Source of the DNA: Pleuronectes platessa
Lineage: Eukaryota > Chordata > Actinopteri > Pleuronectiformes > Pleuronectidae
Assembly: GCF_947347685.1 (NCBI RefSeq)
Contig: NC_070637.1
Location: forward strand, 15,206,848-15,270,847
DNA: 64,000 nucleotides
Reading direction: 5' to 3'
In this document: piece after piece, positions 38,801 to 43,934 of the stretch
Position numbering within the stretch: the first letter of the stretch is position 1
Layout: every line of letters starts with the position of its first letter
Made by a program: the position numbers and the translations under genes
The notes under the pieces: generated by a model
What the model was told of the DNA's origin: nothing
What the model saw: only the letters and a program-made list of their open reading frames with translations
Databases searched by the model: none

Positions 38801-41625
38801 TGCTCTCCGACCTCAAGAACTGGCCCCAAGCTAACATCACCTTACAGGTAACCACAGATGGCGTTAATGCGTAATGAACTCCAGAGGATGTCCACAGAAT
38901 TGGGTCTGGACTTGTCAAGGGAGGATCTCCTGCTGTCTTTGTACCTCTCTGGAGATTATACACGGGGGCTGGCAGGAGTACCTCCGGAGAAAGTCCAGAG
39001 CCTCTCAGTTGGACTTTAGCGTTTCCACATACAGCTCCTCTGGAGAATGTCCGTAGATTATCCGGAGTTCAGTTTATGTCTGAAAGCAGCTTGTGATTGA
39101 TACTGATTCTGAGACCTGGAAAATTCTAACTCCCAAAGCAAACCTTTTCTGCCCGCAGGTGTCAACAGCAGAGGATAATGGCATTTTGCTGTACAATGGA
39201 GACAGTGATCATATTGCAGTGGAGCTCTACCAAGGTCATGTCAAGGTTAGCTATGACCCCGGCAGCCAGCCAAGCCACGCCATCTACAGGTGAGGTGCCA
39301 CATGTTAAGCGAAAGGCTCAACTTAACTTTTCACCTGTGGCTGATTCCAGACTGAAGCGACTCTCATCTAATATCGGATCTTTCTGTTTCTCTCCAGTAC
39401 TGAGACTATCAACGATGGCCAGTTCCACACAGTGGAGCTTGTGACCTACGACCAGATGGTGAACCTGTCCATCGACGGGGGTCTCCCTACCACAATGGAC
39501 AGCTACGGGGCGGTGCGGCCCCTCTACGGAGAGGCTCCACTATACGTGGGGGGTAGGGGCCCTCTCCAGAACACACCTCCCTCCTCTGCAGGCACTCTTA
39601 TCTACTACACTACTGTCAATCACCACCCCTCCCCCCTCGCTTTGTCACCACCGCAACCAACCCTTCCCTTTAACCATGCAACCCTGTCCCACCTCAACCC
39701 TGTCCCACCTCAACCCTGTCCCACCTCAACCCAAACGCTCCTCTTCACCAACTCCATACTCACCTTCATTACTGTGTTTGCTAGGGGCCACATATTATTC
39801 TATTGTAACTGAATAAAAAGATAAGCGTTGAGCAGATGCACACAATGCAATTGTAATACATGCATAAGGTGTTTTGACTGATAAAAATGACAGATCATAA
39901 CTTGTAGACGATGATAGATATATCAGTAGTTTGTTACTAGAGCATTTTTTACAGTGTGCAAGGTCCACCCTTTAGTGATTACTAGGAGAACTACCAGACA
40001 CAGTCCTAAAACATTTTTGTATTTGCATTGATTTCGCTTGCACCTAATACAATTGGGTTTTTTAATGTGTGATTGAGCCACTCTTGACAAAATTATAGTT
40101 GACAATATTTGAAAATTTGAACTTGTAAGATGTACCAGATTTTTAACAGATCTTACATTTGTGGCCATGTAGCCCTCCTCTCAGGGTTGACGTGACACTT
40201 TGCTCTGGAGTGGCCCACAGTTTGTTTCAGTGTAGTGTTATGAGGTTTTGTGTTGTGTTGTGTTGTGCTGCTCATTCATACAATACTACAGGAGACATTA
40301 CCCATACTCCTTCGCCTTCTTCTTTCCTAGCTTTCAAACATGATGAGTCCTTTGGTGCAAATGCAAAAAATCCAAATCAGTCAAAAAGCAAATATTGTTT
40401 GACAAACTGCATCTGCACTGGTGGGACATGCGTGTTTGAAAATGTCCTCCTCCATTACACTCATACCAGCCCTCTGTTCGCTGTCTGTCTGTGGCCCAGT
40501 GTGTACGTCTTCACACGTGTAAACAATCTGTCTCTCTTCTCTCCCTCCTCCTCCAGGCATGCCATTGGATGTGAACTCTGGGGCTTTCCGTCTCTGGAAG
40601 CTGCAGAATAGTTCCAGCTTCCACGGCTGCATCCAGAACCTGTACATCAACAACGAGCTCCAGGACTTCACCAAGACCCAGATGAAGCCCGGCGTGGTGC
40701 CGGGCTGCGAGCCCTGCAAGAAGATCTACTGTGTGCATGGCATCTGCCAGCCTGATGGGGTCCAGGGACCGGTGTGCCACTGCCAGCCGGGCTGGAGCGG
40801 CCAGCAATGTGACCAACCTGCTAGCAACCCCTGCCAGGGCAGCAAGTATGTCAGCAAGTGCAATAGAATTTAGATTGTCCTGAAAGTATCTTATTGTACA
40901 TTGGTTTCCAACTCAAAAACTTAAAATTTGAGCTCTAGTACAGTACTTTTACTATTATTGTTATATTGTTATTCACCAATGATAATTAAGAATCTTCTTC
41001 AGTGGTGAAACGCCATGATACTTCTCCTGATTCGTCCCTTTTTTGAGCTGGAAGTTTAAACGAAATTATTGTCTCTTACCAGGTGCGTCCATGGAGAGTG
41101 CATCCCACTGGACAGTCAGTCTTACCGCTGCGAGTGTTTGGAGGGATACCGCGGGGCCCTGTGTAACCAACAGGGGGAGCTGTTCAACCCCTGCCGCCGC
41201 CTGTCCTGCAAGCATGGCCGCTGCCAGATCTCAGAAACAGGGGACGCCTACTGTCACTGTGAAAGTGGCTACACCGGGGATCTGTGTGATGCAGGTTGGT
41301 TTTCTCTGATGTCGATCTCGTCCTATTAACAAAATTATGAACATTGAGTAATCACTAATAACTTTGGTGTGTTTCCTGTCCTCCAGAGTCTGAGTGTCGA
41401 GGGGAGCCCGTCAGAGACTTCTACCAGGTGCAGCGAGGCTACGCCATCTGCCAGACAACACGCGTGGTCTCCTGGGTGGAGTGCAGTGGGGTGTGTGACA
41501 CGGGGACGTGCTGCGCCAGCCAGAGGATGAAGCGCCGGAAATACACCTTCGAGTGCAGCGACGGAACCTCCTTTAGCGAGGAGGTGGAAAAGACCATCAA
41601 GTGTGGCTGCGTGGGCTGCATGTAG
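5683..41625 (+). CDS. slit1: Slit homolog 1, secreted Robo ligand (5' end missing), 33 exons
   Basis: Secreted axon-guidance glycoprotein that binds Robo receptors through LRR domain D2. Coding segments: 5683-5754, 6895-6966, 8221-8292, 9099-9262, 13647-13794, 18166-18237, 21178-21249, 21352-21423, 21672-21815, 23476-23639, 24627-24650, 27416-27560, 27756-27830, 27919-28062, 28145-28288, 28372-28538, 29256-29388, 31477-31545, 31629-31700, 31817-31888, 35726-35797, 36999-37162, 37375-37499, 37589-37686, 37792-37931, 38162-38255, 38373-38510, 38619-38847, 39159-39289, 39398-39552, 40557-40845, 41083-41294, 41387-41625. All have AG/GT borders and one continuous frame, giving 1393 residues in the window. 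The order is rest of D1, then D2, D3 and D4, six EGF repeats, laminin G, three EGF repeats and a cystine knot ending CGCVGCM-stop. The family is about 1530 residues in 37 exons, so about four exons are upstream. D2 onset CPAMCTCSN and the EGF5-6 linker without PRTSPC indicate slit1 rather than slit2 or slit3. I cannot tell slit1a from slit1b. Confidence 0.95.
5797..5932 (+). repeat. Internally deleted copy of a common teleost dispersed repeat
   Basis: Left part (ATTACCTCCGTCCAGGTTCC, then TTTTCACCCCTGTGCATTTG) and right part (GGGTCTTGGTGGAGGAATGC) resemble the two ends of a repeat very frequent in percomorph genomes. That recognition is from memory. The copies at 22555-22650 and 35432-35590 belong to the same family. 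Confidence 0.5.
6218..6420. mobile_element. Palindromic MITE flanked by TTAA
   Basis: The left end, TTAAAGGGCTAGTTCACCC followed by AAAAATGAAA, is the near-exact inverse of the right end, TTTTTGGGTGAACTATCCCC followed by TTAA. The arms continue inward (CACTATGCCGATGGA against TCCATCGGCATAGTG), so the roughly 203-base unit can fold almost end to end. There is no coding capacity. TTAA target duplication is typical of piggyBac- or Kolobok-type transposases; the exact family is inference. Confidence 0.8.
6895..6966 (+). CDS. slit1: slit1 exon: D1 leucine-rich repeat
   Basis: Acceptor CTCTGCAG, donor GTAAGT, 72 bases, phase 2-2. Encodes QLDKNHIACIEDGAFRALRG then LEVL, a canonical LRR matching Slit1. 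Confidence 0.96.
6967..8220 (+). other. slit1: slit1 intron
   Basis: Holds the TG tract at 7838-7891, G-rich stretches near 7545-7580 and 7670-7685, and TTTAATTAATCATCCC near 7399. No gene seen. Confidence 0.85.
7838..7891. repeat. (TG)n microsatellite, two runs
   Basis: Two TG runs separated by a short GCATC interruption. Confidence 0.9.
8221..8292 (+). CDS. slit1: slit1 exon: D1 leucine-rich repeat
   Basis: Acceptor TAATTTACAG, donor GTAAGT, 72 bases, phase 2-2. Encodes TLNNNNISSIPVSSFNHMPK then LRTF, the last full LRR of D1. Confidence 0.96.
8293..9098 (+). other. slit1: slit1 intron, nothing recognised
   Basis: About 0.8 kb of unique-looking sequence. No repeat, RNA gene or exon identified. 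Confidence 0.8.
9099..9262 (+). CDS. slit1: slit1 exon: D1 C-terminal cap (LRRCT)
   Basis: Acceptor TTTAACAG, donor GTAAGA, 164 bases, phase 2 to phase 1. Encodes RLHSNNLNCDCHLAWLAQWL and ends with the EFSCS cap. Its four cysteines fit the LRRCT disulfide pattern that closes domain D1. Confidence 0.97.
9290..9553. mobile_element. Inverted-repeat element, copy 2
   Basis: Starts TGCTTTCAGACGTGCACTGG. The right end, GGTCATGTCTGAAAACATG, read inversely is CATGTTTTCAGACATGACC. No coding capacity. The termini resemble copies 1, 3 and 4, but the body differs, so it may be a related subfamily. Confidence 0.5.
10143..10230. repeat. (TG)n microsatellite
   Basis: Long near-perfect TG run followed by degenerate GTGTGGG units, one of the longest such tracts in the window. 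Confidence 0.95.
12674..12735. repeat. (CT)n microsatellite
   Basis: Uninterrupted CT run of about 60 bases. The polypurine-polypyrimidine character could favour triplex DNA. Confidence 0.95.
12881..12911. repeat. (CA)n then (CG)n microsatellite
   Basis: A CA run passing directly into CGCGCGCG, an alternating purine-pyrimidine stretch. Confidence 0.85.
13647..13794 (+). CDS. slit1: slit1 exon: D2 N-terminal cap (LRRNT)
   Basis: Acceptor TTCCCACCAG, donor GTAAGC, 148 bases, phase 1 to 2. Encodes a short linker (GHQESSSLQPCSTGGGS), then CPAMCTCSNNIVDCRGKGLT and AIPANLPDTMAE. The opening cysteines cap D2, the Robo-binding domain. This block is diagnostic for Slit1. Confidence 0.97.
15700..15715. 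repeat. Poly-G tract
   Basis: A run of about 16 G. Such runs are prone to length error in assemblies. Confidence 0.8.
15745..15850. promoter_or_regulatory. Candidate conserved non-coding element
   Basis: Repeat-free complex sequence with CAATTAC, CTTAATGAG and GGCCAGCCTAATG motifs, unlike the microsatellite-rich surroundings. Proposed only on texture; not verified. Confidence 0.15.
16915..17110. promoter_or_regulatory. Candidate conserved non-coding element
   Basis: Repeat-free stretch with several homeodomain-type (AATAATTAAAT) and TGTGGTTAATG motifs. Intron location and sequence texture are the only evidence. Confidence 0.15.
18166..18237 (+). CDS. slit1: slit1 exon: D2 leucine-rich repeat 1
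   Basis: Acceptor TTCTCCAG after a long CT-rich tract, donor GTAAGT, 72 bases, phase 2-2. Encodes RLEQNGIKSVPPGAFSPYKK then LRRI, part of the concave Robo-binding face. Confidence 0.97.
18558..18599. repeat. (GAT)n to (GAG)n trinucleotide tract
   Basis: Seven GAT-type units followed by GAG-rich units. The acidic open frame it creates (DDDDDDDEEE) is a shadow. Confidence 0.8.
20376..20416. repeat. (CA)n microsatellite
   Basis: Uninterrupted CA run of about 40 bases. Confidence 0.9.
21178..21249 (+). CDS. slit1: slit1 exon: D2 leucine-rich repeat 2
   Basis: Acceptor TTCCTCACAG, donor GTAAGT, 72 bases, phase 2-2. Encodes DLSNNQISEVAPDAFQGLRS then LNSL, highly conserved in Slits. Confidence 0.97.
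21352..21423 (+). CDS. slit1: slit1 exon: D2 leucine-rich repeat 3
   Basis: Acceptor GATTTCCCAG, donor GTAAGT, 72 bases, phase 2-2, after a 102-base intron. Encodes VLYGNKITDLPKGMFDGLYA then LQLL. Confidence 0.97.
21672..21815 (+). CDS. slit1: slit1 exon: D2 leucine-rich repeats 4-5
   Basis: Acceptor TTTCTCCCAG, donor GTGAGT, 144 bases, a fused double cassette, phase 2-2. Encodes LLNANKIHCVRANAFQDLQN and SLYDNKIQTLAKGTFTSLRA. A CA repeat starts 11 bases after the end of the exon. Confidence 0.97.
21827..21856. repeat. (CA)n microsatellite beside a 5' splice site
   Basis: CA run beginning about 11 bases downstream of the exon end at 21815. See findings. Confidence 0.9.
22555..22650 (-). repeat. 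Fragment of the common teleost repeat (inverse)
   Basis: GGATCCATCCCATTTTCC and CACCAAAATGTAATGGGTCC with CATCCTTCTACCTAG read as the inverse of the repeat family also seen at 5797-5932 and 35432-35590. Recognition from memory. Confidence 0.45.
23017..23185. repeat. Fragment of a widespread percomorph repeat
   Basis: Contains GACAGAGCCAGGAAAGCTG, TCTTTATGCTAAGCTAAGC and CCAAAATGTCAAACTTTTAC in the order known to me from a very abundant percomorph element. The left arm is missing or decayed. Confidence 0.55.
23476..23639 (+). CDS. slit1: slit1 exon: D2 C-terminal cap (LRRCT)
   Basis: Acceptor CTCCTCCAG, donor GTAGGC, 164 bases, phase 2-1. Encodes HLAQNPFICDCNLKWLADYL through IGQIKSKKFRCS, the cysteine-rich end of the Robo-binding domain. 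Confidence 0.97.
23640..24626 (+). other. slit1: slit1 intron, pyrimidine- and C-rich
   Basis: Strong C/T bias with C runs at 24060-24068 and about 24197-24206. The 263-codon open frame across it is a shadow of this composition. Confidence 0.8.
24627..24650 (+). CDS. slit1: slit1 24-base microexon (D2-D3 linker)
   Basis: Acceptor CCATCACAG, donor GTGAGT, both strong. Phase 1 on both sides, so inclusion or skipping keeps the frame. With the split first and last codons it encodes AKEQYFIPG, identical to the linker of mammalian SLIT1. Confidence 0.95.
25330..25350. repeat. Poly-G tract
   Basis: About 20 consecutive G, the longest homopolymer in the window. A potential G-quadruplex and assembly-error site. 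Confidence 0.85.
25520..25614. repeat. (TG)n microsatellite, two runs
   Basis: Two TG runs separated by a short unique stretch. The second (about 25567-25600) is nearly perfect. Confidence 0.9.
26613..26634. repeat. (CA)n microsatellite
   Basis: Short CA run of about 22 bases. Confidence 0.85.
26971..27018. repeat. (CT)n microsatellite
   Basis: Uninterrupted CT run of 48 bases within a CT-rich stretch. Confidence 0.95.
27416..27560 (+). CDS. slit1: slit1 exon: D3 N-terminal cap (LRRNT)
   Basis: Acceptor TGTTTAG, donor GTAAGG, 145 bases, phase 1-2. Encodes TEDTRVNNACNSDPVCPPKC then RCESNVVDCSNLKLTKIPEH. The CPPKCRC cysteines start domain D3. Confidence 0.97.
27756..27830 (+). CDS. slit1: slit1 exon: D3 leucine-rich repeat
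   Basis: Acceptor CTCTGTAG, donor GTAAAT, 75 bases, one codon longer than the usual cassette, as in other Slits. Encodes RLNNNDITTLEATGVFKSLS then QLKKI. Confidence 0.96.
27919..28062 (+). CDS. slit1: slit1 exon: two D3 leucine-rich repeats
   Basis: Acceptor TTTCCTGCAG, donor GTGAGT, 144 bases, phase 2-2. Encodes NLSNNKITEIEDGAFEGASS and HLTANQIDSVRSRMFRGLEG. Confidence 0.97.
28145..28288 (+). CDS. slit1: slit1 exon: two D3 leucine-rich repeats
   Basis: Acceptor TTCTTCAG, donor GTGAGT, 144 bases, phase 2-2. Encodes MLRNNKISCVHNDSFTGMHN and SLYDNQLTTITPGAFDTLQT. Confidence 0.97.
28372..28538 (+). CDS. slit1: slit1 exon: D3 C-terminal cap (LRRCT)
   Basis: Acceptor ATTCCTCCAG, donor GTGGGT, 167 bases, phase 2-1. 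Encodes NLLANSFNCDCRLAWLGDWL through PDFRCEE. Confidence 0.97.
28539..29255 (+). other. slit1: slit1 intron, nothing recognised
   Basis: 0.7 kb, pyrimidine-rich towards the acceptor. No repeat family recognised. Confidence 0.8.
29256..29388 (+). CDS. slit1: slit1 exon: D4 N-terminal cap (LRRNT)
   Basis: Acceptor TTTTCCCAG, donor GTGAGT, 133 bases, phase 1-2. Encodes GQEESSCVPKPQCPSECTCL then ETVVRCSNKHLHTLPKGIPR. D4 mediates dimerisation in characterised Slits. Confidence 0.97.
29720..29743. repeat. (TG)n microsatellite
   Basis: Perfect TG run of about 24 bases. Confidence 0.9.
29892..29955. repeat. (CA)n microsatellite
   Basis: CA run of about 64 bases with one TA interruption. It lies within 150 bases of the opposite-sense TG run, so the transcript could pair the two. 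Confidence 0.95.
31477..31545 (+). CDS. slit1: slit1 exon: D4 leucine-rich repeat
   Basis: Acceptor TTTGTTCAG, donor GTAAGT, 69 bases (one codon short of the standard cassette, as in human SLIT1). Encodes YLDGNQFSVVPKELSAFKYL then QLV. Confidence 0.97.
31629..31700 (+). CDS. slit1: slit1 exon: D4 leucine-rich repeat
   Basis: Acceptor CCTTTCAG, donor GTAAGT, 72 bases, phase 2-2. Encodes DLSNNKINSLTNSSFANMSQ then LTTL. Confidence 0.97.
31817..31888 (+). CDS. slit1: slit1 exon: D4 leucine-rich repeat
   Basis: Acceptor ACATTGCAG, donor GTGAGT, 72 bases, phase 2-2. Encodes ILSYNSLRCIPKMAFSGLHS then LRLL. A TG repeat starts 12 bases after the exon end. Confidence 0.97.
31901..31942. repeat. (TG)n microsatellite beside a 5' splice site
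   Basis: TG run with one GA interruption, beginning about 12 bases after the exon end at 31888. Confidence 0.9.
32364..32380. repeat. Poly-C tract
   Basis: About 17 consecutive C. Confidence 0.8.
32756..32795. repeat. (TG)n microsatellite
   Basis: Near-perfect TG run of about 40 bases. Confidence 0.9.
33035..33130. promoter_or_regulatory. Candidate conserved non-coding element
   Basis: Complex stretch with CGTCATTAGCTGACG, CTTTGATCTCTAATGAAGC (a TCF/LEF-like CTTTGATC) and GGCCATTATTTC. Proposed on motif density only. Confidence 0.2.
33180..33268. repeat. Two short (CA)n tracts
   Basis: CA runs at about 33181-33202 and 33250-33268 separated by unique sequence. Confidence 0.85.
34609..34622. 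repeat. Poly-C tract
   Basis: About 14 consecutive C, the third G/C homopolymer longer than about 12 in slit1 introns after 15700 and 25330 (with 32364). Confidence 0.75.
35432..35590 (+). repeat. Fragment of the common teleost repeat
   Basis: GAGGTTATGTTTTTGGA, CCATTACATTTGGATCTGG, ATCAAGGGGAAATCCATG and GGTGATTTCTCAAATAAAG follow the order of a repeat frequent in percomorph genomes, with internal deletions. Confidence 0.5.
35726..35797 (+). CDS. slit1: slit1 exon: D4 leucine-rich repeat
   Basis: Acceptor CACTCAAAAG, unusual in having four A before the final G but with a pyrimidine-rich tract upstream. Donor GTAAGT, 72 bases, phase 2-2. Encodes SLHGNEVSELPDGIFNDVAS then LSHL. A CA-rich tract starts about 13 bases after the exon end. 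Confidence 0.95.
35798..36998 (+). other. slit1: slit1 intron within D4
   Basis: 1.2 kb starting with a CA tract. The rest is unique-looking, no gene seen. Confidence 0.85.
35811..35871. repeat. (CA)n microsatellite beside a 5' splice site
   Basis: CA run of about 60 bases starting directly after the donor region of the exon ending at 35797. Confidence 0.95.
36999..37162 (+). CDS. slit1: slit1 exon: D4 C-terminal cap (LRRCT)
   Basis: Acceptor CTCCCTCAG, donor GTGAGT, 164 bases, phase 2-1. Encodes AIGANPLHCDCNLRWLSDWV through PAKKFECT, nearly identical to mammalian Slits. Confidence 0.97.
37375..37499 (+). CDS. slit1: slit1 exon: EGF-like repeat 1
   Basis: Acceptor TTTCCCTCAG, 125 bases, phase 1-0. 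Encodes CNPCLSSPCLNQGICHTDLV then EIYRCSCPPGFK. The donor is the weak AAG-GTCAGA. It is chosen because only it joins GFK to GKTCDKALNAC in the next exon in frame. Confidence 0.93.
37589..37686 (+). CDS. slit1: slit1 exon: end of EGF 1 and most of EGF 2
   Basis: Acceptor TCTGTCTCAG, donor GTGAGG, 98 bases, phase 0-2. Encodes GKTCDKALNACVSNPCSNGG then TCSVNEDKEGEY. Confidence 0.96.
37792..37931 (+). CDS. slit1: slit1 exon: EGF-like repeats 2-3
   Basis: Acceptor GTTTTCACAG, donor GTCGGT (weak), 140 bases, phase 2-1. Encodes CTCPLGFEGPTCQTNIDDCE then CENGATCIDGGNNYTCFCPP. NIDDCE is a calcium-binding EGF signature. Confidence 0.96.
38162..38255 (+). CDS. slit1: slit1 exon: EGF-like repeat 4
   Basis: Acceptor TCTGTGTAG, donor GTAAGA, 94 bases, phase 1-2. 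Encodes EMCEEMEDVCAPGRSPCQHQ then STCLITSTGP. Confidence 0.95.
38373..38510 (+). CDS. slit1: slit1 exon: EGF-like repeats 4-5
   Basis: Acceptor TGTTGCAG, donor GTGAGA, 138 bases, phase 2-2. Encodes CVCSPGYVGDDCSVDYNDCE then CQNGAQCVDELSGYSCVCPE. Confidence 0.96.
38619..38847 (+). CDS. slit1: slit1 exon: EGF 5 end, EGF 6, start of laminin G
   Basis: Acceptor CTTCTTGTAG, donor GTAACC, 229 bases, phase 2-0. Encodes GQLCEVPPSPLSLCELADCQ, CQCPPEFGGPRCEKLVSVNF and NWPQANITLQ. The segment before CELADC has no Arg or Lys, whereas Slit2 has its proteolytic site there. Confidence 0.96.
38848..39158 (+). other. slit1: slit1 intron filled by an inverted-repeat element
   Basis: 311-base intron, about two thirds of which is the element at 38873-39090. 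Confidence 0.8.
38873..39090. mobile_element. Inverted-repeat element, copy 3
   Basis: The right end, inverse, reads GCTGCTTTCAGACATAAACT then GAACTCCGGATAATC. The left end has TGAACTCCAGAGGATGTCC. It shares GAACTCCGGA and GGAGAATGTCC with copy 1. No coding capacity. Confidence 0.65.
39159..39289 (+). CDS. slit1: slit1 exon: laminin G domain
   Basis: Acceptor TGCCCGCAG, donor GTGAGG, 131 bases, phase 0-2. Encodes VSTAEDNGILLYNGDSDHIA then VELYQGHVKVSYDPGSQPSH. Confidence 0.97.
39398..39552 (+). CDS. slit1: slit1 exon: laminin G domain
   Basis: Acceptor TTCTCTCCAG, donor GTAGGG within a G run, 155 bases, phase 2-1. Encodes TETINDGQFHTVELVTYDQM, NLSIDGG and EAPLYVGG. The DSYGAVRPLYG segment diverges from the human residues in that place. 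Confidence 0.95.
39553..40556 (+). other. slit1: slit1 intron with a 16-base tandem repeat
   Basis: 1.0 kb. The left part is C-rich, with a minisatellite-like repeat at 39680-39732. No exon seen. Confidence 0.85.
39680..39732. repeat. 16-base tandem repeat, 3.3 copies
   Basis: Unit AACCCTGTCCCACCTC repeated without change at 39680, 39696 and 39712, followed by AACCC. Confidence 0.9.
40557..40845 (+). CDS. slit1: slit1 exon: end of laminin G and EGF 7
   Basis: Acceptor CTCCTCCAG, donor GTATGT, 289 bases, phase 1-2. Encodes MPLDVNSGAFRLWKLQNSSS, GCIQNLYINNELQDFTKTQM and the EGF CVHGICQPDGVQGPVCHCQP. Confidence 0.97.
41083..41294 (+). CDS. slit1: slit1 exon: EGF-like repeats 8-9
   Basis: Acceptor TCTTACCAG, donor GTTGGT, 212 bases, phase 2-1. 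Encodes CVHGECIPLDSQSYRCECLE, FNPCRRLSCKHGRCQ and CHCESGYTGDLCDA. Confidence 0.97.
41387..41625 (+). CDS. slit1: slit1 last coding exon: C-terminal cystine knot
   Basis: Acceptor GTCCTCCAG. Encodes SECRGEPVRDFYQVQRGYAI, MKRRKYTFECSDGTSFSEEV and ends KCGCVGCM before TAG (41623-41625). The cysteine spacing fits the CTCK domain that ends all vertebrate Slits. Confidence 0.98.
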
Positions 41626-41655
41626 CACCGTTCGCTCACGTTTCCTGCCGCTGCT

Positions 41656-41745
41656 ACAAAGCAGAAGAAAGATAGAAAGGAAGCAAGGAAGGAAGGAAGA
41701 AAGAGAGGACTGGAGGAAAGCGAGGGAAGAAGAGAACGAGAGAGA
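41656..41745 (+). repeat. slit1: Purine-rich (GA) tract in the 3' UTR
   Basis: Almost pure A/G for about 90 bases with GGAA-type units (GGAAGGAAGGAAG), beginning about 30 bases after the stop codon. Confidence 0.75.
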
Positions 41746-43852
41746 TTATAAAGAATATATATAAAACCTCTATCTATATATTATGGACAACAATGTTTGT
41801 AAAATAGGACATTTCCTCCCCTTCCAAGGGTGTGTGACCTACAGTAACACAGAGAAACATCTTAAGCAACAATGTAGAAGTGACAACAACAGCAACAACA
41901 CCAGTGTATCTGCGACATTGTTCCAGGGGGTCCGGAGATTTCAAAAGGTGTTCATCCATCCCAATACACCCAGCGTGACTTCCCCACCCATCTGTGAGGC
42001 CTCTGACAGCCCAGTCACCATCTTCAATCTTTACTTCGTGGAGGCAGCGAGGACAGCGGCGTCCGGCCTGGCTGAGAAATGGCGAGAAGCGAGGCAAAGA
42101 CGGACAAGCAGAGAGAAACCGAGGGATAAAAAGAGAAGCTGGACCGTTTTGACTTGGCAAAGCTATCTTGAGTTGAGCTTGGCTGGGTTACCTGGACTGG
42201 GCTGGATGTGGTTTCGGGGCGTTGAGTTGAAGTTGTTGTTGGTTCGGTGTAGCAATTTTTCTGCCAGGATCCAGTCATCCATCCACACACATGCACACGT
42301 TGAGGCGAACAAAGAAACGCTAAAGAGTTGAGAGCGGCACATAATCCAGTGCGGATGTCGTGGCTTCGACGCCACGTGGTCTGGGATCACAGTCGTTTGC
42401 TGTGAGGTACCGTAACATAGATACTCCAGAAAAAAAAATAGAGACTGCACTGACTAGCAGCACTGAAAACTACAGTCCTACACCTCTCTGAAGTACATGA
42501 ACACACATGCATGGCATACATACATTTATACACAGTCTTACCATTTGTAAAAGTGAGAGGGGCTCGTGTGGCGCAACGATCAATCCTGTTCCGTACGGCG
42601 AACCAGTCTGGCGCTAGCGGTTGTCGGTCACCCAGCATGCATTGCCTCAGGGCTAGGATGATTCGCCCCTTCTCAGCAGGGGCCCATTCAGCCCTGCTCT
42701 TCTTGATGCTTGCAGTATTAAACTTGTGCAAAGCTGTTGCATGTGTGGAGAGAGTTTGCCGACTAATATGTAGAGCTTCTTAATATCACTATAAATGTTA
42801 CTACGAAAACAAACAGTTGCAGAATCAACTTCTGTATTTTGTTTATGTCTAATTTCTCATAATGATTTGTTTTTATTTTTGTTATTTTTTGTTATATTTT
42901 GTCTCATGATGCAACCTAACTCCTTTAGTTTACCCTCCAACCCAAAATCCCTACCCGACAACCCTTTATATAGAAATGCCTAACAGATTCTAATATATAT
43001 ATATTTGTATTTCATTTTGGTATAGTATTTTTCTATGTTAAAGAGTAAGTCTGTTTCTGGAAGCTTTGGGGGCCAGTGGAAAGACGTTCACTCGGTTCCC
43101 TCTGTGTTTTTGTTTGTTGATCTCACTTGCTCCAACAAGGTAATTAATTACCTTAATTGGCCAAGAGTAGAGCAGAAGGTTGACCTTGTTGTATAGGAGG
43201 CAGTATTGGTCTAGAAAAATGTTTAATATTGTATATGTTGTCTTCCATGTGAATATTACATCTAATTCATGAGATTCTGTGCTTGTTTTTATTTATTTTA
43301 TCTAAAGGGCGTTTTTTTTTCCGTTTTTTTTTCCAAAGGCGTAAATGTTGCCGACTTACAAAATATTTTCAAAAATTTCAAAAAAGATGAAAAAAGGTAA
43401 AATGACAAATTAATAAAAAATAGCATAACAAATCTGTAAGGTATCGGTAACATCGCTTAGCGGCGAGTTACGACAGTTCTCTCCTCGCCGGCTCTGACCT
43501 TCTTCATTTGCTGCAGGAGCTGGGATCACGAGACGTCCCCCCCTCCCCCCTCGAATTCACCTTGTAATTACCATACCACACTTACAGGCTTCTGATTGTT
43601 TTCATGCTCATTCCGTCGATGTGCTGGCTTGTATTTCTATCACTTTCATTTGAGCGATGGTCGCCACAGAGAGAGGGTGTTTTCTTTTCCTGTTTTTAAG
43701 TAGTCAAGCTCAACTGATCATAAGCTGCTGTCAAGCCAGAAGAAATAGGATGAAGTTGCCTCTGAGGACATTGGTCATGTTACGCTTCAATCATCCTATA
43801 TCTGTTGGAAGAGGCGACCATGTGAAGCGCTACCTGCCTACAGCTGACAGAT

Positions 43853-43934
43853 AATAAAGGAGAAAGATCTGGACATTTCAGTGTCTGTCAGTTCTTCCTG
43901 GCTGTCCACATAAAAAAAAAAAAAAATGAATAAA
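43853..43934 (+). other. slit1: Candidate slit1 poly(A) signal cluster
   Basis: AATAAA at 43853-43858 and at 43929-43934, the latter directly after an A-rich run. About 2.2 kb from the stop. No transcript evidence available. Confidence 0.3.

Noticed and set aside
42359..42377. Small GTGGC/GCCAC hairpin in the slit1 3' UTR
   Set aside because: Six-base stem with a six-base loop, expected by chance in several kilobases.
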